The notes under the pieces are model-generated. The model made no database searches. It was given only the letters and a program-made list of their open reading frames with translations, and had not been told where the DNA came from. Below are positions 39,878 through 48,870 of a stretch of 64,000 nt of DNA, in pieces. The DNA is taken from positions 79,490-143,489 of the forward strand of contig JADGDX010000002.1 of the NCBI GenBank assembly GCA_016744675.1, given 5' to 3'. Position numbers and translations under genes: made by a program. The DNA comes from Desulfuromusa sp. GTDB lineage: Bacteria; Desulfobacterota; Desulfuromonadia; Desulfuromonadales; Geopsychrobacteraceae. Each line of letters begins with the position of its first letter. The first letter of the stretch is position 1.

Positions 39878-42309
39878 AAGTTGCACTTGCTGGCCAACCT
39901 AACTGCGGAAAGTCGACGATCTTCAACATGCTCAGTGGTGTCAATCAGCATGTTGCAAATTACCCCGGGGTCACCGTTGACAAAAAATCGGCAACCCTAA
40001 AGTTTCAAGGAGAACACATCGAGATTGTCGATCTCCCGGGGACCTACTCCTTTAGCACGTATTCACTGGAAGAAATGGTGGCCAAAACATTTCTTCTTGA
40101 TGAGGGAACCGATGTCATCGTCAATGTCGTCGACGCATCCAGCTTACGTCGCAATCTCTACCTCACCTTTCAGTTGCTTGAACTCGGAAAACCGATGGTA
40201 ATGCTCCTCAATATGATGGACATTGCCGAGCGACGCGAGCTCGAAATCGATATCGATAAACTATCAAAAATGTTGAATATTCCGATTATCGAAACAGTTG
40301 GGACCAAACGCGGCGGAAAGAAAAAAGAGATTCTCGAAGCAATCTCCCAAGCAGGAAAAGTCACCATTGCTGAACCATTCAAAATTGACTACATGGAGTT
40401 TGAAAATTTCATCGCTAAAATCGAAGAGATGATCAGCTACGAATCGACGATCTCAAAACGCTGGCTCGCGATTAAGGCCCTTGAAGCAGATAAGGTTATT
40501 CTCGAAAAAGTCAATATTAGCAAGGACACCATCAAAGATATCACCAGCAACATCCATGCAAAATACGACCTCGATGTCGATCAAACGTTTGCTCGTGTTC
40601 GCTACGACAGTGCTGATGTTGTTTATCATAAATGCGTCAAAGAAAAGAATCAGGATCTGGACACATTAACAGCCAAAGTTGACCGGATTATCCTCAACAA
40701 GTGGCTGGCATTTCCAGTTTTGGGGCTGATCATTTACCTGATCTACCAGTTGTCAATTGTCTGGGGCTACGAACTGACCAACTACACTTGGCCACTTCTG
40801 GCAACGTTAAAGAATTGGGCCATCACAGTCCTTCCTCCACCTGAGCTCAATAATGTTCCAATGATCACCGATTTCGGTATTTGGATGATCAACAGTGCGA
40901 TTGCGTTACTTAACTATGTCCCGATCTTCTTCATTCTTTTTGCTCTGATTGCGATCCTTGAAGATGTCGGTTATATGCCAAGAATGGCATTTATTCTTGA
41001 TCGGGTTTTTAGGAAGTTTGGCTTGCATGGTCAATCAACTCTCCCGTTGGTTCTTGGAGGTGCTTTTGTCGGTGGTTGTGCTGTTCCTGGAATTATGGCG
41101 ACCAAAGGCATTGCCGATGACCGGGCGCGATTGGCTACAATCCTGACCGTACCCTACATGAATTGTTTGGCCAAAGTTCCTTTTTATACCTTACTGCTTG
41201 GAGCATTTTTCAAAGAAGACATGGGGTTGATGATGTTCTTTATTTCGACTGTCACCCTGTTTATCGCACTTATTGTGGCTCGACTAACAACATCAACTGT
41301 TCTACAAAATCGCGAGACCGCCCCATTCATCATGGAACTGCCGACTTACCACCTACCAACATTCAGCGGAGTCATCCTTCGTGCAACCCAACGCGTCTGG
41401 CTCTATATCAAAAAAGTGATGACAATTGTTCTCGCCGTCGCGGTGGTCTTATTTGTCCTGCTGCAGTTCCCTGGGGTTTCAGCTGAAAAAAATATCGAAT
41501 TCTCGCAGCAAATGGATAAAGCGCTGGTCCAATTTGATAAGAAGGTTCAAAAAAGCAAATACTACGAACATATTGATGAGGCATCTGAAGTATCAGCCCT
41601 CATCAACCTATACGATAGCTACAAATCGCAAAGGATGCTGGCGGGATCAAAAGCTGCCGTCGCATCATTGGACGCAGCCTTTCTAGCAAAAAGCCCGGAA
41701 TTGTTCCCCCTTGTTCGTCCCCAAGATAAGGATGCAAAAAAAGTTGGGAAAGCGGCGCGGAAACTCTCAAAAGCCAATAAAAAACTTCAGATCGCAATAA
41801 AAAATGAGAAAATCACCAACTCTTTCCTTGGCATGTTCGGGCGTGCCCTTGAACCACTGACTCAATATGCCGGCTTTGACTGGCGGATCAATGTTGCATT
41901 CTTAAGTTCATTTGCAGCGCGTGAAAGTGCTGTTGCAACTCTTGGTTCCATCTATGAAAAAGGGAAGTCCCACCTCAGTCCCGAAGAGTCTCTCGCTCAA
42001 GACGGTGCCTACACACCAGTTCATGCTGCTTCAATGCTGCTATTTATGATCCTGACCCCACCCTGTATCGCAACAATGGTCGTTGTGAAGCTCCAGTCAA
42101 ATTCTTATCGCTGGATGCTATTTGCGATCTTCTTCCCAACGTCTTTGGGCGTTATTTTGTCGCTCTCCTTCTTCTCCATGGCACTTCAGTTCAATTGGAG
42201 CGGAATAGAATTAATGCGTAATTTTTACCTAAGTGCGGCGACGCTGACACTTATTTTATCACTCTTCAAAACCAAACAATCCGGCTGGCAAGTCGGAAAA
42301 TCGCAATGA
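39871..42309 (+). CDS. feoB: FeoB, ferrous iron transporter
   Basis: 812 residues. The N-terminal G domain has GQPNCGKST, DLPGTYS and NMMD, followed by the GDI helical region. The membrane domain contains the two Gate motifs (GCAVPGIMATKGIADDRARL and the RESAVATLGSIY region) of the Fe(II) permease. Between these, residues of about 540-650 form an unusually long Lys/Glu/Ala-rich soluble insertion. The gene is translationally coupled to feoA. It lies downstream of Fur-like and Crp-type sites, as expected of a regulated Fe(II) importer. Confidence 0.97.
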   Translation: MLKVALAGQPNCGKSTIFNMLSGVNQHVANYPGVTVDKKSATLKFQGEHIEIVDLPGTYSFSTYSLEEMVAKTFLLDEGTDVIVNVVDASSLRRNLYLTFQLLELGKPMVMLLNMMDIAERRELEIDIDKLSKMLNIPIIETVGTKRGGKKKEILEAISQAGKVTIAEPFKIDYMEFENFIAKIEEMISYESTISKRWLAIKALEADKVILEKVNISKDTIKDITSNIHAKYDLDVDQTFARVRYDSADVVYHKCVKEKNQDLDTLTAKVDRIILNKWLAFPVLGLIIYLIYQLSIVWGYELTNYTWPLLATLKNWAITVLPPPELNNVPMITDFGIWMINSAIALLNYVPIFFILFALIAILEDVGYMPRMAFILDRVFRKFGLHGQSTLPLVLGGAFVGGCAVPGIMATKGIADDRARLATILTVPYMNCLAKVPFYTLLLGAFFKEDMGLMMFFISTVTLFIALIVARLTTSTVLQNRETAPFIMELPTYHLPTFSGVILRATQRVWLYIKKVMTIVLAVAVVLFVLLQFPGVSAEKNIEFSQQMDKALVQFDKKVQKSKYYEHIDEASEVSALINLYDSYKSQRMLAGSKAAVASLDAAFLAKSPELFPLVRPQDKDAKKVGKAARKLSKANKKLQIAIKNEKITNSFLGMFGRALEPLTQYAGFDWRINVAFLSSFAARESAVATLGSIYEKGKSHLSPEESLAQDGAYTPVHAASMLLFMILTPPCIATMVVVKLQSNSYRWMLFAIFFPTSLGVILSLSFFSMALQFNWSGIELMRNFYLSAATLTLILSLFKTKQSGWQVGKSQ

Positions 42310-42320
42310 AAGGACACACA

Positions 42321-42632
42321 ATGAAAAAAATAACCCTCCTAACAGTCTCTCTGTTAATGCTTTTGATCTCAACGGCATCAGCCCATACCGCCCTCATGTC
42401 TTGTTTTGACGAAGGCGACGGAACCATTACCTGCGAAGGAGGTTTCAGTGATGGAAGCAGCGCTAGTGGTGTTGAATTTTATATCGAACATAAAGGCAAC
42501 GTCATTCTTAAAACCAAAATGAATGAATACAGTGAAGTTAATTTCAAGAAGCCCGAGGGAGATTATCAGGCTGTTTTCAATGCCGGAGAAGGACATCGAG
42601 TCTATATCGATGGAAAAGATATTGTCGAATAG
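42321..42632 (+). CDS. Small periplasmic protein with predicted N-terminal His
   Basis: 103 residues from ATG 42321 (AAGGA upstream; ATG 42306 overlaps the feoB stop but is less suitable). The signal MKKITLLTVSLLMLLISTASA would be cut before HTALMSCFDEGDGTITCEGG, leaving a His at the N-terminus and a nearby Cys pair. The rest is beta-sandwich-like (GVEFYIEHKGNVILKTKM). It resembles small partners of DUF4198 proteins in metal-uptake loci. The coupling to feoB suggests a periplasmic role in metal delivery (inference). Confidence 0.75.
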   Translation: MKKITLLTVSLLMLLISTASAHTALMSCFDEGDGTITCEGGFSDGSSASGVEFYIEHKGNVILKTKMNEYSEVNFKKPEGDYQAVFNAGEGHRVYIDGKDIVE

Positions 42633-42690
42633 TCGCAATGATGAAATTGCGCAACTTTTTATAGCAAATTGACACAGGAGAGAAAAAAAG

Positions 42691-43506
42691 ATGAAAAAAC
42701 TATTAATCGCCATGATTCTGACTTTGGTCGCCAGCAACGCCTTCGCCCACTTTCAGATGCTCTTCACTCCCGAATCGGCCCTAAACAAGGGGCAGAAAAT
42801 TGAACTGCGCCTCGCCTTCACCCATCCGTTTGCTGATGAGCATACTATGGACATGGGACTCCAGCACGACACCAAGACCCTTGCCGCAGTTGAAGAATTT
42901 TACGTCATCAACAAGGACAAAAAAAAGGATTTACTTAGCACCTTGAAGCCGATCACTTGGACCGGAAAACACAATGCTGCTAGCGGTTTTGAGACTGCCT
43001 ACAAAGCCAAGCGCATGGGCGACCACCTCTTCGTTCTGAAGCCAGCTCCTTACTATGAAGCTGGGGAAGATATCTACATCCAACAGATCACCAAAATGAT
43101 GGTCAATGTTGCGGGCACACCAACGGATTGGGATAAGGAGCTGGGACTCAAAGCTGAAATTGTTCCCCTGAACAAACCCTACACCATCTGGACCGGTTCT
43201 ACCTTTACCGGCATCGTTAAGCAAAATGGCAAGCCTGTCCCATTTGCCGAAATTGAAGTGGAATATATCAACCATGCCCCTGACCTGAAGACCAATGCCA
43301 TGGGCCCTGCATTTGTTGAAGCACCACATGACAGCTTTGTCACCATTGGCATCAAGGCTGATGCCAATGGTCAGTTCACGTTCGGAATTCCGAAAGCTGG
43401 ATGGTGGGGCTTCTGCGCTCTTGGTGCAGGGAGTGATACCGAATACAAAGGAAAGGAATTAAGCCAGGATGCAGTCATCTGGATTCAAGCCAAAGATATG
43501 AAATAA
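42691..43506 (+). CDS. DUF4198 (NikK-like) periplasmic metal-associated protein
   Basis: 271 residues. The signal ends SNAFA, so the mature protein starts HFQMLFTPESAL, again with an N-terminal His. DUF4198 proteins accompany nickel, cobalt and iron transporters and have a conserved N-terminal His that can bind metal with internal His residues (family knowledge; here FTHPFADEHTMDM). The C-terminal segment KNGKP-PFAEIEVEY (residues near 172-186) and GQFTFGIPKAGWWGF are typical. It forms an operon with feoAB. Confidence 0.88.
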   Translation: MKKLLIAMILTLVASNAFAHFQMLFTPESALNKGQKIELRLAFTHPFADEHTMDMGLQHDTKTLAAVEEFYVINKDKKKDLLSTLKPITWTGKHNAASGFETAYKAKRMGDHLFVLKPAPYYEAGEDIYIQQITKMMVNVAGTPTDWDKELGLKAEIVPLNKPYTIWTGSTFTGIVKQNGKPVPFAEIEVEYINHAPDLKTNAMGPAFVEAPHDSFVTIGIKADANGQFTFGIPKAGWWGFCALGAGSDTEYKGKELSQDAVIWIQAKDMK

Positions 43507-43515
43507 AAACATTCT

Positions 43516-43545
43516 CCCCCGCAACCGACCTGTCGGTTGCGGGGG
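43516..43545. terminator. Strong 14-bp hairpin after the DUF4198 gene
   Basis: CCCCCGCAACCGAC pairs perfectly with GTCGGTTGCGGGGG around a two-base loop, 9 bp after the stop codon. No T-run follows on the plus strand, so termination may be partial and allow read-through to the next genes. Confidence 0.7.
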
Positions 43546-43559
43546 TAAACTAGGTCAAT

Positions 43560-43727
43560 ATGGAATATACATTTCTTTATATTATTTTTGTTGCTGCTAT
43601 TTATTACCTCTATCGCAAGTTGATTAAAAGCAGCAATTGTCAGTGTAGCAGTAAAAGCAACTGCTCATCTTCCAAGCTTATAGATCTCGAAAGCAATAAA
43701 AATGGGGACAACCGCACCAGTCATTGA
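43560..43727 (+). CDS. FeoB-associated Cys-rich membrane micro-protein
   Basis: 55 residues starting at ATG 43560. One N-terminal helix (YTFLYIIFVAAIYYLYRKLI) is followed by a cysteine cluster (SSNCQCSSKSNCSSSK). This is the layout of the FeoB-associated Cys-rich proteins (PF12669). The tail overlaps the ABC ATPase start at 43702. The role is probably iron binding at the inner membrane near FeoB (inference). Confidence 0.78.
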   Translation: MEYTFLYIIFVAAIYYLYRKLIKSSNCQCSSKSNCSSSKLIDLESNKNGDNRTSH

Positions 43728-44565
43728 GATAACCAATCTCCACCACAGTTACGGTCCAAAAGCTATCTATGCCGGACTAAACCTAACAATTGAGCCAGGA
43801 ACTGTTTTTGGCTTGTTAGGGAAAAATGGCGTTGGAAAATCAACCCTGATCAATATCCTGATGGGATACCTGCAACCAACAGATGGGCAGTGCATGGTCT
43901 TTGGCGAACCCTCTCACCACCTTTCAGCGCCGACACGCCAAAAAATTGCTCTTCTCTATGAAGGCTTCACCAGTTACGACTACATGACCATAGAGCAGGT
44001 TGAACGTTTTTTTGCCCCCTTCTATCCACGCTGGGAAAAAGAATTATTCTATGACCTTGTGGCTCTCATGGATGTACAGCACCAGCAAAAACTCAACACT
44101 CTGTCGTTTGGGCAAAAGTCCCAAGTCATTCTCGGTCTTCTCTTTGCCCAGGATGCTGATTTGCTGATCCTTGACGACTATTCAATGGGCTTAGACGCTG
44201 GCTACCGCTGCTTGCTGGTTGATTATCTGAAAAATTATATTCACGGAACCGATAAAACTGTTCTGATCACGTCACACATCATGAGTGACTTGGAAAAATT
44301 GGTCGAAGAGATTGCTATCGTTGACAGAACAACTGAAGTCTATCGCGACAGTATGTCTAATTTTTATCAACAATTCCGCTGCTATGAAATCAATGGACAG
44401 CAAGAAATGATCTCCGGGATCCACAGAATAGAGCAAGGTCACAGCACCACCCGAATATACTCTTTTCTCGAACAGAAAGAGCTAGAGACAAAAATCGACA
44501 AAAAAACCACACCTATCGATGTCTCATTTGAAGAACGATTTCTTGGCTTTGTGGGAAAGTACTAA
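43702..44565 (+). CDS. ABC transporter ATP-binding protein
   Basis: 287 residues. Walker A GLLGKNGVGKST, signature TLSFGQKSQVIL and Walker B DLLILDDYSMGLD are intact; the signature is a variant (LSFGQ for LSGGQ). This is the export-type ATPase pattern (YxxYGPKAIYAGLN...). It starts inside the preceding micro-gene and ends in a TAATG overlap with the permease. The substrate is not evident; the surrounding iron genes suggest metal or envelope traffic. Confidence 0.9.
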   Translation: MGTTAPVIEITNLHHSYGPKAIYAGLNLTIEPGTVFGLLGKNGVGKSTLINILMGYLQPTDGQCMVFGEPSHHLSAPTRQKIALLYEGFTSYDYMTIEQVERFFAPFYPRWEKELFYDLVALMDVQHQQKLNTLSFGQKSQVILGLLFAQDADLLILDDYSMGLDAGYRCLLVDYLKNYIHGTDKTVLITSHIMSDLEKLVEEIAIVDRTTEVYRDSMSNFYQQFRCYEINGQQEMISGIHRIEQGHSTTRIYSFLEQKELETKIDKKTTPIDVSFEERFLGFVGKY

Positions 44566-46181
44566 TGATTATTAAAGCAATTCACACCAAAGAATGGCTA
44601 AAGCTCCGTTGGTATTTTATCGCCCTCTGTCTTGCTGCACTGGGGGTTGTCGGTTATTTCTGGTTTAACCTCAACTTTGATTTCAAATCAATCGAGCCCG
44701 AATCGATGATGTGGTACCGTTTTGCGCAGATCGGTGATAAACCCTACAGCAACCTAGCACTTTTCTTTCTATTTAGTGCCGTCGTGACGGCCGTTGCCCA
44801 GTTTCTCCCCGAAACAATCCGTAACCGGGTCCGTATTCTTACCCATCTCCCCTGCCGCCTACAAACCGTGGTTGCACACCACCTTCTCGCTGGCGGTCTG
44901 AGTATTGTCCTTATTAATGGATTAACCGGACTTCTGATTGTCTTTGTTGTCAAGCAGTATTACCCACCCGAAATTGTGCGGGTTGCCAGCAAAGACTGTT
45001 TCTTCTGGACACTGCTCGGACTGGCGTTATACCTTGGACTCAGTGGAGCGATTATCGAACGTAATATCGGAAGAAAATCATTCAAGTTACTTCTGCCCAT
45101 TGCGTTAAGTTTGCTCTACTTCAAGAGTCGCTATGCCAGCGGCGACCTTCTTCTTATCGCTATGGTTCTGTGGTTGACCCTCCCCGTTTATGACAGCTTT
45201 TTAAGCGTCAAAATGCAACGGCTCAAATCACTACCGTTCAAAGTCAGTATTATCCTCGTCTGCCTTATGCTCGTGACTGTTGGAGTTAACCGCTATCAAG
45301 AAGAGTACAGCCAGTTTTTTGAGAAATACTATATTTTCTTCTCACCCATCCTTGATGATTTCGTCTATCAAAAAAATGGCAAAGGGCATCACTTTGTCTA
45401 TGGGACCAAAGCCACAACCTTTGGTCGATTAACCTACGAAAGCTACCTCCCTTTCGTCTACTGGAAAAATCTCGACATTCAAGGAAAACTGCCGATTCAA
45501 ATCAACAATGAAAGCTTCGACAAAAACACCATCAGGGGGGCACGACAAAGTTTACAATATCGCCCCGAGCACCTCAAAACGAAAGAAGTTAGTCTCTATC
45601 CGCTCTTTAACCCAATCAGCGACAAAGGTGTCATCCCTTTTCCCGAAGAAGCTTTTTCACTGAAATCAGATCGCGTTGTTGTTTACGATTGTGAAACGGT
45701 GACGACAAATCATCCCCTGAGCAATGACATCAACGCACAGCTTGCAAGTGCTGGAGTCACATTTCCACTGCGGCGACTATGGGGAAAAATCACCAACATG
45801 AAACCTTTTGATTGGGGCTACTTTATTCAGGATGACACTGGGGAAATTTTCAATTTACGGCGCGCAGACAATAAGATTTCTGTTGTTCCTGTTCCACGTC
45901 CAGATCATGTCGCTCCGATCGCTCATATGCGCATCACGGAAAATCGGTTAAAAAACTTCTACGGTTACGCCATCGACACATCAAGTCGGGTCTTTCTCAT
46001 TACTTACCCTGATTACCGATTTATTCAACTTAAATTGCATGATTTTGACTATCTCACAATGAAATTCCACCTTCTGGCAGACCCACTCCACTATCTCGTC
46101 CGCTACGATGACTACACGACCTACCGCGCTGTGCTATTTGACAAACAATATCAGCCATTAGGATCAACCCAACGACTTTAA
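44565..46181 (+). CDS. ABC transporter permease-like protein with a large C-terminal domain
   Basis: 538 residues. The first half has about six hydrophobic segments (WYFIALCLAALGVVGYFW, LIVFVVKQYY, LLLIAMVLWLTLPVYDSF and others). After the last one (about 225-245) follows a soluble domain of nearly 290 residues (FEKYYIFFSPILDDFVYQK onward) with no family I recognise, probably periplasmic. It pairs with the ATPase by stop-start overlap. The large domain is unusual for an ABC-2 permease. Confidence 0.75.
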   Translation: MIIKAIHTKEWLKLRWYFIALCLAALGVVGYFWFNLNFDFKSIEPESMMWYRFAQIGDKPYSNLALFFLFSAVVTAVAQFLPETIRNRVRILTHLPCRLQTVVAHHLLAGGLSIVLINGLTGLLIVFVVKQYYPPEIVRVASKDCFFWTLLGLALYLGLSGAIIERNIGRKSFKLLLPIALSLLYFKSRYASGDLLLIAMVLWLTLPVYDSFLSVKMQRLKSLPFKVSIILVCLMLVTVGVNRYQEEYSQFFEKYYIFFSPILDDFVYQKNGKGHHFVYGTKATTFGRLTYESYLPFVYWKNLDIQGKLPIQINNESFDKNTIRGARQSLQYRPEHLKTKEVSLYPLFNPISDKGVIPFPEEAFSLKSDRVVVYDCETVTTNHPLSNDINAQLASAGVTFPLRRLWGKITNMKPFDWGYFIQDDTGEIFNLRRADNKISVVPVPRPDHVAPIAHMRITENRLKNFYGYAIDTSSRVFLITYPDYRFIQLKLHDFDYLTMKFHLLADPLHYLVRYDDYTTYRAVLFDKQYQPLGSTQRL

Positions 46182-46197
46182 TTCGTCCCGACAAAAG

Positions 46198-46213
46198 TGT
46201 GACTTAAGTCACA
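46198..46213. promoter_or_regulatory. Perfect Crp-type palindrome upstream of the P-type ATPase operon
   Basis: TGTGACTTAAGTCACA is completely symmetrical. TATTCT at 46235-46240 lies exactly where a -10 would be for a site centred at -41.5. The operon start codon is 102 bp downstream. Confidence 0.82.
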
Positions 46214-46314
46214 GATTGATCACACGAAAAGGACTATTCTTACTTACTAATTAGTCAACGAATGCCACGAGTAACCGTTCAGATACCCGTTATGGTTTCA
46301 TAGAAGGACCCCAG

Positions 46315-48537
46315 ATGGATTTCAAGATTAAGCATGACAGCCCCGGTCGCTTGCGCCTCCGCTTTAAAACCCCCAAAGGTTGTAACATTTCACCCGAAGA
46401 TATTGCTGCTCATTTACGGCAAATTGATCTCATCAATTCAGCTGAACAACGCCCACGAACTGGCAACCTTATCCTTAATTTTTCACCTACGAAACACATT
46501 CGTGCTCAAATCCTTGAATCGCTACGGACTCTAAAATGGGATCACATTTCGGCACCCCAGCTCAAGATCGTTCCGCTGCCTGATTCATGTGATATCCCTT
46601 GCGCGCAGTGCTGCTCAAAGAAGGACAACTCGCCCTCACTTTTGCGTCAAGTTGTGGGTGTCACAGTATTAACAGGCTACGTCTTGTGGGTGTTTGTACG
46701 TCAAGTTATCTTCAAAAAACCGATTTCTGAAAATCCACTCGGTTTAACCTCAGCCGTTTCACTTCTGGGAGCCATTCCACTTTTCAAACAAGCCTGGACA
46801 GATCTACGATCCGGGCAGCATAAAAGCCTCTTTCCCTTTCTCGCTTTTACTTGCTTTCTAGCAATATCTCTCGGTCAGGCATTAACAGCTCTCGAAGTTA
46901 TCTGGATTTTGCGGGTTGGGATGCTACTTGAGGACTACGTCGCCCAACGCTCACATCGTGCCATCAAAGAAATTTTAGAACTGACCGAAAAAAATGCCTT
47001 TATTCTGGTTGATGGCGTCGAAGTCGAGATTCCTGTTGAGCAGATCGAACCCGGCTCTACAGTTGTTTGTCATACGGGAGAAAAAATCCCAGTCGATGGG
47101 ATCGTTCTCCGTGGCGAAGCCTTGGTCGATGAATCACCGATTACGGGTCGGGCAGAAATGGAAACCCGGCAGATCGGTGATCACATCTTCGCAGGTACGA
47201 TCATCAATCAAGGAGTTATCTTTATTCAAGCTGAAAAGGTCGGTGACGAAACCTACCTGTGCCGTATTCTGCACATGGTTGAAAAATCCCTCAGCAATCA
47301 GGCGCCAGCGGAAAAGCGGGCCGACATATTAGCCAATCGACTCATGAAAATTGGCACGGTTGCCGTAGCAGGGACCTTCTTGCTCACCTTCAGTCCCTTG
47401 CGAGCATTTACCGTTTTATTGGTTCTTGCTTGCCCTTGCGCTACAGTTCTTGCGGCATCAACTGCCGTCTCAGCAGCCCTAGCTAATGCCGCCCGCAATC
47501 ACATTCTCATAAAAGGTGGCTATTATCTTGAACAAATGAGCGAAGCTGACTGCTTTTGCTTTGATAAAACCGGAACCCTGACTGCTGAAACTCCAGAACT
47601 TATTGAGATAATCACCAGAACACCACGTCAAAAAGAGGACAGTGTTCTCACACTCGCTGCTGCTGCGGAGATGCATACCCCTCACCCAATGGCGCGTGCT
47701 GTTGTCACCGCCGCAAAAAAACGTCAACTTGACATTCCCCAACATGCCCATTGTGAATTTGTTATTGGGCGGGGTGTACGAGCTGTTATCGCCGAGGATG
47801 AAGTTGTTGTAGGTAATGATAAGTGGATGAATGAGAACAATATTGATATTCGTTTCTTTAACCGCAAAGCAACCCATCACCTCGAACTTGGCCATACACT
47901 CATTTACGTTGCAAAAAATGGGAAAGCTCAAGGACTCATCGTAGTTGCTAATCGCATCCGACCTGAAACTGCCGATGTCCTAGAATGGCTGCGAAATAAT
48001 GGGGTTAAAGATCTCCATATGATCACTGGTGATACCCAGCATATGGCAAAATCGGTTGGTGAAGAATTTGGCTTTAATAGCTGGAAAGCAGAGTTACTCC
48101 CTGAGGAAAAAGCGACCTATCTAAAAGAATTACAACAGAGAAAAAGTAAAGTCGTCATGGTTGGTGACGGCGTTAATGATGCTATCGCCCTCGCAGATGC
48201 AAAGGTTGGCATCGCTATGGGTGCTGGTGGTGCCGAAGTTGCCATCGAAGCCGCCGACATCGCCTTAGCCGACAGCAATCTAGAACGCCTTGTCTACCTG
48301 CGCCAGCTCAGCACCAAAACCCTATCAACAATAGAACTTAACCATCAACTAGCCATGTGGACAAATATTGGAGGTGTTGTCCTTGGAGCCGCCGGAATCA
48401 TGACACCGCTGATGGCGGGGACACTGCATATTGTTCATACTCTAGGGATTATCATCAACTCCAGTCGTCTTCTTTCATGGAAAGCGCCTGGATTGCCAAA
48501 CCCAACAAACGAGGTTGTACTAAATGAAGACAGATAA
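46315..48537 (+). CDS. P1B-type metal-transporting ATPase with CPC motif
   Basis: 740 residues. The first 90 residues form a degenerate HMA-like domain without CxxC (HDSPGRLRLRFKTPKG), followed by a cysteine-rich linker (CDIPCAQCCSKK). The membrane metal site CPC is at about 373-375, the phosphorylated Asp is in DKTGTLT at about 417, and the hinge is MVGDGVNDAIALADA. CPC ATPases move Cu, Zn, Cd or related ions; the absence of an HMA CxxC is atypical. It heads an operon with a second ATPase, and its 3' end overlaps the next gene. Confidence 0.93.
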   Translation: MDFKIKHDSPGRLRLRFKTPKGCNISPEDIAAHLRQIDLINSAEQRPRTGNLILNFSPTKHIRAQILESLRTLKWDHISAPQLKIVPLPDSCDIPCAQCCSKKDNSPSLLRQVVGVTVLTGYVLWVFVRQVIFKKPISENPLGLTSAVSLLGAIPLFKQAWTDLRSGQHKSLFPFLAFTCFLAISLGQALTALEVIWILRVGMLLEDYVAQRSHRAIKEILELTEKNAFILVDGVEVEIPVEQIEPGSTVVCHTGEKIPVDGIVLRGEALVDESPITGRAEMETRQIGDHIFAGTIINQGVIFIQAEKVGDETYLCRILHMVEKSLSNQAPAEKRADILANRLMKIGTVAVAGTFLLTFSPLRAFTVLLVLACPCATVLAASTAVSAALANAARNHILIKGGYYLEQMSEADCFCFDKTGTLTAETPELIEIITRTPRQKEDSVLTLAAAAEMHTPHPMARAVVTAAKKRQLDIPQHAHCEFVIGRGVRAVIAEDEVVVGNDKWMNENNIDIRFFNRKATHHLELGHTLIYVAKNGKAQGLIVVANRIRPETADVLEWLRNNGVKDLHMITGDTQHMAKSVGEEFGFNSWKAELLPEEKATYLKELQQRKSKVVMVGDGVNDAIALADAKVGIAMGAGGAEVAIEAADIALADSNLERLVYLRQLSTKTLSTIELNHQLAMWTNIGGVVLGAAGIMTPLMAGTLHIVHTLGIIINSSRLLSWKAPGLPNPTNEVVLNEDR

Positions 48538-48856
48538 GGAAAAACGTCAGGCTATCACCACCCTATTTAGAATTGCTGACTACGCACACATTGCACATCA
48601 TATCGATGGTCGCATCAGAATCAAGGTTTCACGTGCCGCCAAGCAGGGCTTGGCCGATGTTGAATTAGAGCCCTTAACACAACAACTCCCTGGTCTTAAG
48701 CATCATCGTCTCAACAATAAAACCGGATCAATTGTCATTGAATACGACCATACAATTATCCCGGCAACCCTCTGGGAAAAAATTATCATCTCCCCCGTAG
48801 AGGATCGCCCCGAACTCACCGAAGAACTACTAACAATTTGGAAACAACATAGCTAA
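48524..48856 (+). CDS. HMA-like domain protein without metal-binding cysteines
   Basis: 110 residues. The segment ADYAHIAHHIDGRIRIKVS...GLADVELEPLTQQLPGLKHHRLNNKTGSIVIEYD (read at about 18-85) follows the beta-alpha-beta pattern of HMA_2-type domains and the N-termini of both ATPases in this operon (H...GR-R-R/K). It has no CxxC. Such stand-alone HMA-like proteins accompany P1B-6 ATPases in ferrosome clusters (FezC is described as having an HMA-like domain). It starts within the ATPase gene. Confidence 0.75.
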   Translation: MKTDKEKRQAITTLFRIADYAHIAHHIDGRIRIKVSRAAKQGLADVELEPLTQQLPGLKHHRLNNKTGSIVIEYDHTIIPATLWEKIIISPVEDRPELTEELLTIWKQHS

Positions 48857-48870
48857 CCCGAGGAGGACGT

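Noticed and set aside
46315..48537. Assigning the CPC ATPase to copper export (CopA)
   Set aside because: The N-terminal HMA-like domain has no CxxC and no copper genes are nearby, so the substrate is left open.
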